49,185 bases of DNA from Bacteroidota bacterium (lineage in GTDB: Bacteria > Bacteroidota > Bacteroidia > B-17B0 > Aurantibacillaceae): the NCBI GenBank assembly GCA_900299295.1, contig OMJH01000012.1:1-49185 (forward strand). Reading direction: 5' to 3'. Below, piece by piece: positions 43,001 to 49,185 of this stretch; the stretch's first letter is position 1, and each line of letters begins with the position of its first letter. The position numbers and the translations under genes are program-made. Under the pieces are notes generated by a model. That model was not told where the DNA came from. It ran no database searches and saw only the letters and a program-made list of their open reading frames with translations.

Positions 43001-46000
43001 TTAAAAATCAAGTTGCAATCCGATTCGGATTACACGTGGACGACTGTAATTATTTGGATTGTTCACCTTAACGCTATATAGTGCAGCAAAAGATTGAGGG
43101 CTATTCTGAACGTTGATGTTTTGCTGGGCAAACGGTGAGGCCAGATATCCGTCATCGTTGGGATTGCCGGTGAATCCGTAAACATTAATAACATTTTTAC
43201 GATTAAATAAATTCAAAACCTGTAAATAAACATTAAGATTGGCTTGTTTCTTTTTATCCCCATCTTTTTGTTTTCCCCATTCCAATTCTATGTTTTTATC
43301 GATACGTAAATCGGTACGGAATTGCCATGGCTTATAAGAACCGTTTACTTGTCCTACGATCGACCCCTTGTTTCCACCTCCGCCTGCCTCAGGTGTTGGG
43401 AAAGACTGACGTGTGTATGGCGTACCTGAACCGGCTCGTAAAACTACGTTACCACCAACATTCTTAAGAATTTGAATTGTTTTATTTTTCTTTTTGCTGG
43501 TAACAACAGGCCCTCGATAATCCGTACCTTCTCCGAAACGGTAATCAAAATTTGTGGTGAACTGATGACGGATATCGTTATCAAGAGGCAGAGTAACTCG
43601 CAGGTTAGGAAATCCTGAGTTTGCAAGGTTGTAGTTTCCACCTGAGTTAGAGCCTGAGCCATCAGCAAATTGTAATGTGTAGTTAGCAGTCAGAGAAACA
43701 CCGCCTGTTCTTCTCAAATCATATTCAAACTGAAAGCCTTTCGTAGTACCAAAATCAATATTAGAATAGGTTAAATATGTTTTCGGATAAGCCTGAGAAA
43801 CACGAATAATGTTAATCATATCACGATTTTCACGATAATAGGCAGTAATCTTTAACGCAGAATTTTTCTTTTCATTTAAAATTTGGGTAAATCCTAATTC
43901 ATAATCTGTTGTTTTGGTTGGTTTTAAATCCGGATTATTAAGGGGATTACCTGTGTTATTAAAAATAAATTCGTAATCAGTTAAATCAATACGTTGTGCT
44001 TCGGTCGGACGTTGTACCAAAATATCATAATGAGCGAAGAAGTTTGCTACATCTGATATAGGAAATGAGAACGCCAATCGCGGCATTACATTTATTTGAG
44101 GCTTGTAATCCTTAAAGGCAGAGGCTTCAAATACTGATGAGGAAGTTGGATTTAACAAATAGGGGGCAATTGTACCGTTAGTGGTTGCCTGCGCCAAAAC
44201 AATTGGATCAGGAATTTCCGTACCGGCATTGTTGTACCAAACATTCCCAACACGATACCCTACAATTTTAGTAGGATTTACCGGATCATCAACATAAACA
44301 ACAGCATCTGTAGGAAGGCTTGCCGGATGTGACCCAAGATTATCTACCTCAGCAATTGTTTTTGCTTCTTTGAATAAAAACTTGTCCTTCAACACTTTTT
44401 GGTTGGCGTCATAACGATCTACGCGAATCCCAACGTTGAATTTCATATCCTTAAAATCAAATTTATCCTGAATATAACCGGCCATGTATACCGGACGGAA
44501 AGCGCCTTGAGCATAAGTACGATACCCCTGTTTATCCCTTCCGTTCAAATAGGTAGTCGGGTCAGTAATGTCACTGCCAGTTAATTTATTCCCATGATGA
44601 TCATAACCATAAAAAGAAACAATTGGAGCGGCTCCTGATAGCATTAAATCCTCTGCACTGAACATATTAATATTAAATGTTGATGGAGCCATATTATCAA
44701 TGTCTACCCAGCCATTGTAGTTTTCAGGAAGTCCCAAGGCCTGCAGCAAATTCTTTGAAAATGCCGTTTGTAACGAACTGTTATATTTTCGGCTGTAATC
44801 ATAATATAAAACAGAACCGGAAAGATCCTGATTCAATATTGGATTGGTGGTATCTAATTCAGTGGTATGTAAGTTAACCAATTGACGCATCCTTGTCCAC
44901 AAGCCAATAGTAGAAAGGCTGTAGGCTCTCGATGTACGCTGATCATATTCCAAACCAATTTGGATGGCATGGTTCTTTATATCAGCAGAAAAACTTGCAG
45001 TACCTCTGAATTGGCTTGTATTTGAAGTTGACCACCCGTTGTATTGTCTACCGGTGCAAGAATACAAGTTGTAAATATCCAAAGGGCGGTCTCCATTGAA
45101 TAATCCTAAATTCTGTTGTATATCAAAATAGTTTCGTACATCGTTATTCAAAAAATCATACACTTGTTGGGTATAATTTGTTCCAAGGGGATTTACGTTG
45201 CCCGGATTAAAGCTTAATGAAACATCGCTAAATCCACTTTGGTAATAGGCAGATACAGGCACATAGTTTCCTGACCCATCATTAATAGTACGGGTTTGAT
45301 ATACATAGGTTGGCGCTTTTGTTTGTTCAAATTGACCGATATAACCATAATCAAAGAAATTCTTTTTATGCGAATCGTCCTGCGTTGTAGATTTTGTGGC
45401 CGTATAGCCTATTTGCGCTGTGAAAAATGCATTTTTTATAGTTGAGGACGATTTTTCGTCTTTGCTGCTTGCGTTTCCGAATTTCTGTGTTATTCTGGCA
45501 TAAGTTCTAAAAGTAGAGGAAATTTGCTGAGGGTTATTTACCGGGTTCAAAAGAGAATATTCATAAACAAAACCATGACCGCTATTATAATCGTACGCGG
45601 CACCGAAGGTGAGATTTAAATTGTTAGTTGGTTTAAAATCTAATTTGCCATTCAAGACAAAATTACGTTGAGCCACATTCTCACGAGCCTTAACATTCTC
45701 AAGGTCATTCATTGTCAAAAATTCAGCGTTTCGGTTAACACCCGTTCCGGTAACAGATGGTCGAAGTGGTTGTTCTTCCAGTTTGCTGAGCACATCCTTT
45801 TTTACGCGGTAAATTCCAATCGCTGATGGATCCGCATCTTTTTCAATGGTTCCCTGGCCTGAAAGGATGAAGCCTAAAACAGGTTTCTTAGCGCCGGTAC
45901 TGGTATCCTTTTTGGAAATTAATGGTCCTCCAACACTAAAACCTAAAAAGTTGTAATTGTATGCATCTGTAAATTGGGATGAAATTCCTTCCACAGCTCC

Positions 46001-46696
46001 AAAAAATTTACTCTGTGGGCCACGTGTTGTAATCGAAATTACCCCTCCTGTTGCATCACCATAACTCGCAGGCAATCCCCCAAGAATTACAGCAACTTGT
46101 TCAACGCTTGACTGAGGAACTGCATTTCCACCTATCACACGTTCACCGTCTACGAAATATTGGGTACCGCCTGAACGCATGCCTCGAATATTCAGGGATG
46201 CACCTTCATCTGATTGATACACACCTGCAGAAGTAGAAGCTACTGAATTGATATTTTTTGTAGCCATAGCTTGATACTGTTCCCTCGTGATGGTTGTGCC
46301 GGTCTTTGTGTCCGGGTCAACTAACGGAACAACATAAGAAACCACCTGAACTTCGTCCAACTTAACACCTTCTTCATTGGTAATGGCTATATCAAGTGCC
46401 ACTGTTTTACCTTCCCCAACGGGAATGTCCTTAATTTCTTTTGTTTGATACCCCAAGAAATTAACCTTTACACTGTACTTACCGGGTGTTAACGGCTTAA
46501 TTACTGCCACACCATCAAAATCAGTATTCTGAACTCCGGCCTGAACACCGTTTAAAAACACCACAACCGTTGCATACGGAACGGTCTCCTTTGTTTTTTG
46601 ATCAGTGACAGTAACCTTGATTCCTGCTTGAGAAAAAACAGAAAACTGAATTGCCAGTAAGGCAATTATTGCGGCGAAAATCTTATTCAACTTCAT
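43001..46696 (-). CDS. TonB-dependent receptor with carboxypeptidase-regulatory-like domain
   Basis: A 1,231-residue outer-membrane receptor. After the signal peptide (KIFAAIIALLAIQFSVFSQ) comes a carboxypeptidase-regulatory-like domain (about 25-110, YATVVVFLNGVQAGVQNTDFDG, GKYSVKVNFLGYQTKEI). The plug domain follows (about 130-225, ITREQYQAMATKNINSVAST, LNIRGMRSGGTQYFVDGERV, GGLPASYGDATGGVISITTRG), then the barrel to the end (IRIGLQLDF). The barrel contains NPDLKPTKTTDYELG, the usual receptor strand motif. The ligand is unknown; no SusD gene follows. Instead a giant secreted protein and a PorV-like gene follow, so this is not a polysaccharide-utilisation SusCD pair. Confidence 0.95.
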   Translation of the reverse strand: MKLNKIFAAIIALLAIQFSVFSQAGIKVTVTDQKTKETVPYATVVVFLNGVQAGVQNTDFDGVAVIKPLTPGKYSVKVNFLGYQTKEIKDIPVGEGKTVALDIAITNEEGVKLDEVQVVSYVVPLVDPDTKTGTTITREQYQAMATKNINSVASTSAGVYQSDEGASLNIRGMRSGGTQYFVDGERVIGGNAVPQSSVEQVAVILGGLPASYGDATGGVISITTRGPQSKFFGAVEGISSQFTDAYNYNFLGFSVGGPLISKKDTSTGAKKPVLGFILSGQGTIEKDADPSAIGIYRVKKDVLSKLEEQPLRPSVTGTGVNRNAEFLTMNDLENVKARENVAQRNFVLNGKLDFKPTNNLNLTFGAAYDYNSGHGFVYEYSLLNPVNNPQQISSTFRTYARITQKFGNASSKDEKSSSTIKNAFFTAQIGYTATKSTTQDDSHKKNFFDYGYIGQFEQTKAPTYVYQTRTINDGSGNYVPVSAYYQSGFSDVSLSFNPGNVNPLGTNYTQQVYDFLNNDVRNYFDIQQNLGLFNGDRPLDIYNLYSCTGRQYNGWSTSNTSQFRGTASFSADIKNHAIQIGLEYDQRTSRAYSLSTIGLWTRMRQLVNLHTTELDTTNPILNQDLSGSVLYYDYSRKYNSSLQTAFSKNLLQALGLPENYNGWVDIDNMAPSTFNINMFSAEDLMLSGAAPIVSFYGYDHHGNKLTGSDITDPTTYLNGRDKQGYRTYAQGAFRPVYMAGYIQDKFDFKDMKFNVGIRVDRYDANQKVLKDKFLFKEAKTIAEVDNLGSHPASLPTDAVVYVDDPVNPTKIVGYRVGNVWYNNAGTEIPDPIVLAQATTNGTIAPYLLNPTSSSVFEASAFKDYKPQINVMPRLAFSFPISDVANFFAHYDILVQRPTEAQRIDLTDYEFIFNNTGNPLNNPDLKPTKTTDYELGFTQILNEKKNSALKITAYYRENRDMINIIRVSQAYPKTYLTYSNIDFGTTKGFQFEYDLRRTGGVSLTANYTLQFADGSGSNSGGNYNLANSGFPNLRVTLPLDNDIRHQFTTNFDYRFGEGTDYRGPVVTSKKKNKTIQILKNVGGNVVLRAGSGTPYTRQSFPTPEAGGGGNKGSIVGQVNGSYKPWQFRTDLRIDKNIELEWGKQKDGDKKKQANLNVYLQVLNLFNRKNVINVYGFTGNPNDDGYLASPFAQQNINVQNSPQSFAALYSVKVNNPNNYSRPRVIRIGLQLDF

Positions 46697-46732
46697 ATAC
46701 AGAAATTAAGTACTTTAACATTATTTAGCGAG

Positions 46733-46763
46733 TAAATTTAACTAACCTTAAAATCATTCACAA
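46733..46763 (-). promoter_or_regulatory. Possible promoter of the TonB receptor block
   Basis: On the minus strand TTG (46761-46763) is spaced 20 bases from TAAATTTA (46733-46740), one mismatch from TAnnTTTG. It lies 36 bp upstream of the receptor ATG. The surrounding 223-bp gap (46697-46919) holds no gene that I can see. Confidence 0.35.
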
Positions 46764-46919
46764 GAATTTTTTATTTTATTTTTAATTAGCTGAAAATAAA
46801 TAACTTAACTAAAAAATATCTTTTTCCAATTAATTATACCCGATTTAAAGAAATAGCAATCTAAAAAACTCAAGAATTTAATTTTGAAAAATTCAGAATT
46901 AAGGCATTAGCGATAAAAA

Positions 46920-47252
46920 TCATTTTTTTGAAAACCAGCGAATAAGAAAAAATTCGCGTTTGTTTTCGTTATTCCTATTTGCTTTACGTTTTGATTTCTT
47001 CATTCGCTTATTCACAGCTTTTGTCTGAATCCTCTTATGATGATCGCGAATCATTTTCTCCTCGGCACGCTTTTTTAGCCTTGCCTCTTTCCATTTCTTT
47101 TTATCTGCCTTACGTTTTTCTCTTTCATTTGATGGTGAGTTTTTTTTATTTTCTGTTTTTTGAGCCCCTCCGGCTGTGGTTGAAGTTTGGGCATTACTTA
47201 CCGCTAAACCTATAAAACAAATATAAAATACAAGTGAATAAAATTTTAGCAT
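46920..47252 (-). CDS. Small secreted Lys/Arg-rich protein
   Basis: A 110-residue protein with a signal peptide (YSLVFYICFIGLAVSNAQ) and a highly basic mature part (KRKADKKKWKEARLKKRAEEK, then HHKRIQTKAVNKRMKKSKRK) that probably forms a charged helix, ending in FFLIRWFSKK. No domain is recognised. A polycation exported to the periplasm or surface could bind peptidoglycan, LPS or DNA, but this is inference. It is 1 bp downstream of the dCMP deaminase gene on the same strand. Confidence 0.7.
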   Translation of the reverse strand: MLKFYSLVFYICFIGLAVSNAQTSTTAGGAQKTENKKNSPSNEREKRKADKKKWKEARLKKRAEEKMIRDHHKRIQTKAVNKRMKKSKRKANRNNENKREFFLIRWFSKK

Positions 47253-47253
47253 G

Positions 47254-47715
47254 TTAGGATTTTAAAGCAAATTGCTCAACATCAACGCCGAATTTGCGTA
47301 GAAAATCTACCCCTTCATCTGTTAGAAGGCCTTTATAACTAGCATAAGAATTTAAAAAAATTACTTTGCGTATGCCCATAGTAAAAATCACACGGGCACA
47401 GGAAATACAAGGCGAAAGCGTCACATATAATGTCGCACCTTCTATTGAAACATTATTCTTTGAAGCATATAAAATTGCATTTTGCTCTGCATGTAGTGCC
47501 AAAGAACAGCTCCCCTTACTATCGCGCGGACAACCGATTCCGGGCCATTCGATGTCGCAATTATGTGTTCCTGCGGGTGGCCCATTATAGCCCAGCGAAA
47601 CAATTCTTGTGTCCTTCGTTAAAACTGCACCCACCTGTGCTTTCACGCAATGCGATCGCTGCGCAAGATTTTGCGCCAGCTCCATATATATTTCATCAAA
47701 CGAGGGCTTCTTCAT
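47254..47715 (-). CDS. Deoxycytidylate (dCMP) deaminase
   Basis: A 153-residue zinc enzyme of the cytidine deaminase superfamily from the ATG at 47715. It converts dCMP to dUMP to feed dTMP synthesis. The zinc site is HAEQNAI (His plus catalytic Glu) and PCISCARV (two Cys), preceded by the family segment AQVGAVLTKDTRIVSLGYNGPPAGTHNC. A second histidine/cysteine-rich segment CDIEWPGIGCPRDSKGSC is typical. The start overlaps the end of the upstream M13 gene by 1 codon-scale overlap, so the two are cotranscribed; the basic secreted protein follows 1 bp later. Confidence 0.95.
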   Translation of the reverse strand: MKKPSFDEIYMELAQNLAQRSHCVKAQVGAVLTKDTRIVSLGYNGPPAGTHNCDIEWPGIGCPRDSKGSCSLALHAEQNAILYASKNNVSIEGATLYVTLSPCISCARVIFTMGIRKVIFLNSYASYKGLLTDEGVDFLRKFGVDVEQFALKS

Positions 47716-47720
47716 AAACT

Positions 47721-49185
47721 CTACCAAATTTCAACTCTGTCGATTCCTGCCCTGAACATTGCATCGCCTTCCTTAACCTGAAAAGCTTCATGAAACTCAG
47801 GCATGTTACTTAACGGACCTGAGGCCCTGAAATTTGCAGGAGCATGTGGATTTGTTGCCACCATTTGTTTCAAGTAATTATCACGCATTTTGCTCCTCCA
47901 ACCTTGTGCCCATGCGAGAAAAAACCGTTGTTCGCCTGAAAAACCTTCCCTGATATCAGATTTTTTATTGCCAAGTGATTTTTTATAGGCATAATAGGCC
48001 ATGGTTAAACCGCCCAAATCAGCGATATTTTCGCCAAGCGTTAACTGGCCTTTAACATGAAAGGTATCAATTGCTACATAATTGTTAAACTGACGAACGA
48101 GTGGTTGCGTGAGTGATTCAAATTTCTCTACATCCTTCGTTTCCCACCAAGCGGAAAAATTACCTTCTCCATCAAACTTTGATCCCTCATCATCAAAACC
48201 ATGGGTCAATTCATGTCCGATTACAGCACCCATAATACCATAATTAAAAGCATCATCTGCAGATGGATCAAAAAACGGTGGTTGCATTATTCCGGCTGGA
48301 AAGGTTATTTCATTAGTAGAAGGGTTATAGTAGGCATTTACGGTTGGCGGACTCATCCCCCACTTTTTTTTATCAGGTGATTTATTCAAATCTGAAAGCA
48401 TATCCGCCATTTTCCAACGGTAAACCTCCATTATATTTTTTGCCAACGGAGCAGCTGTAACCTTCATTGCGCTGTAATTCTTCCATTCATCCGGAAATCC
48501 AAGTTTTCTAACCACCATATCTAATTTCAGAATAGCCGCCTTTTTTGTTGATTCGCTCATCCATTGCCGTGATGAAATGCGATCTTTAAAAGCTGCAATC
48601 AGGTTGTCCACCATTACATTCACGCGCTGTTTCGCCTGCTGGTTAAAATGTCGCTCCACAAAAAGTTTCCCAAGCGCTTCCCCCATCGCTAGATCTACTA
48701 GGGCAACAGCACGTTTCCACCGGGGCTGCAATGCAGTTTTTCCGCTCAGCACCTTCCCGTAAAAATTAAAATTTTCATCTACCAGGTCATCCGACAAATA
48801 CGGCTGGAGCTCGTGAACAAAATACCATCGCATATAAATTTTCCAATCGGCTAATGGAATACTATCTACTAAAAAAGAAAGCCGTTTGTAAAAATCAGGC
48901 TGCTGAACAATTATTGAATCCGGATTTTTAATTCCTAATGAGGCAAAATACGCATCAAAAGGAATAGCCGGTGCAATTTTACGAATTTGAGAAAAGGCTA
49001 GTTTATTATACTGTTTTTCAACATTTCGTAATTCAATATTGCTCATTGAACAAAGGGCGAGCTCTTTTTCAATTCGATAAGCTATTTTAGAAAAGCGTTG
49101 CGCATCAGCAGCTGAAAACTTCATCACCTCAAACGTTTTTTGAATGTGCAGCATATATTTTTGCTGTATTTCTTCGTAATTGCTA
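47721..49185 (-). CDS. M13 family (neprilysin-like) metallopeptidase, C-terminal part
   Basis: The last 487 residues of an M13 zinc endopeptidase; the frame is open through the right edge of the window, so about 180-200 N-terminal residues, including any signal peptide, are outside. Marks are VNAYYNPSTNEITFPAGIMQ, the catalytic zinc motif VIGHELTHGFDD, the third ligand and downstream motif LGENIADLGGLTMAYYAYK, and the C-terminal NMPEFHEAFQVKEGD and FRAGIDRVEIW. M13 enzymes are usually exported or membrane-anchored peptidases; in Bacteroidota they are commonly lipoproteins. The gene ends in the frame that overlaps the dCMP deaminase start region. Confidence 0.95.
   Translation of the reverse strand, partial: SNYEEIQQKYMLHIQKTFEVMKFSAADAQRFSKIAYRIEKELALCSMSNIELRNVEKQYNKLAFSQIRKIAPAIPFDAYFASLGIKNPDSIIVQQPDFYKRLSFLVDSIPLADWKIYMRWYFVHELQPYLSDDLVDENFNFYGKVLSGKTALQPRWKRAVALVDLAMGEALGKLFVERHFNQQAKQRVNVMVDNLIAAFKDRISSRQWMSESTKKAAILKLDMVVRKLGFPDEWKNYSAMKVTAAPLAKNIMEVYRWKMADMLSDLNKSPDKKKWGMSPPTVNAYYNPSTNEITFPAGIMQPPFFDPSADDAFNYGIMGAVIGHELTHGFDDEGSKFDGEGNFSAWWETKDVEKFESLTQPLVRQFNNYVAIDTFHVKGQLTLGENIADLGGLTMAYYAYKKSLGNKKSDIREGFSGEQRFFLAWAQGWRSKMRDNYLKQMVATNPHAPANFRASGPLSNMPEFHEAFQVKEGDAMFRAGIDRVEIW

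Noticed and set aside
43001-46696. SusCD polysaccharide-utilisation locus
   Set aside because: No SusD-like lipoprotein or glycoside hydrolase follows the receptor.

Overview
The window is one contiguous piece of an AT-rich chromosome from a member of the phylum Bacteroidota. The evidence is: a SusC-like TonB-dependent receptor with an N-terminal carboxypeptidase-regulatory domain, next to a PorV/PorQ-family barrel and a giant secreted protein with a type IX secretion-like C-terminus; LytTR response regulators; DUF2851 and DUF1015 proteins; the serC-serA-DUF1015 order; and promoters of the TAnnTTTG type. It looks like core chromosome of a free-living heterotroph. I see no rRNA, tRNA, CRISPR array, prophage or intact insertion sequence. 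I cannot name the genus.

Layout. 1-2.5 kb: the 3' part of malate dehydrogenase with a clear terminator, a conserved unknown exported protein, a tiny Cys/Lys-rich secreted protein and an archaemetzincin-like lipoprotein. 2.7-8.05 kb, minus strand: a block reading ferredoxin, unknown secreted protein, serC, serA, DUF1015, yggS; the last four are packed within 4-13 bp and make up the serine branch plus a PLP-homeostasis protein. 8.1-18.4 kb: LuxC-type acyl-CoA reductase, an ABC ATPase without a permease, a LytTR response regulator, a family 2 glycosyltransferase, purM, prfA, a fatty acid desaturase, pyrF, DUF2851 and PspC.

18.39-19.43 kb is the one clearly eroded stretch. It holds a response regulator whose receiver domain has been deleted and whose ends are out of frame, a 27-residue membrane peptide, a GC-rich inverted-repeat element, and an open frame broken by one TAG that lies in a 7-codon tandem duplication. 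It is followed by a small P-loop kinase and a two-gene unit (VWA protein plus a Cys4/winged-helix-like protein of unknown function) with a perfect 14-bp palindrome upstream. This unit is the best candidate in the window for an undescribed system.

21.8-30.4 kb: a COG2509 flavoprotein, a YihY membrane protein, ffh, folD, a small membrane protein, then a minus-strand unit of porin, SbtA-like bicarbonate transporter and a PII-like SbtB-type protein. 30.5-37.6 kb: OmpA/PD40 protein, YbaB, glucosaminidase-LysM protein, lipid kinase, a double-thioredoxin protein, ruvC, HIT protein and greA. 37.6-49.2 kb, minus strand: PorV-like protein, the 1.4-kDa-residue-scale giant secreted protein, the TonB receptor, a small basic secreted protein, dCMP deaminase and the C-terminal part of an M13 metallopeptidase running off the right edge.

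A recurring feature is tight convergent packing: seven of nine convergent gene pairs have their stop codons overlapping or within 9 bp.
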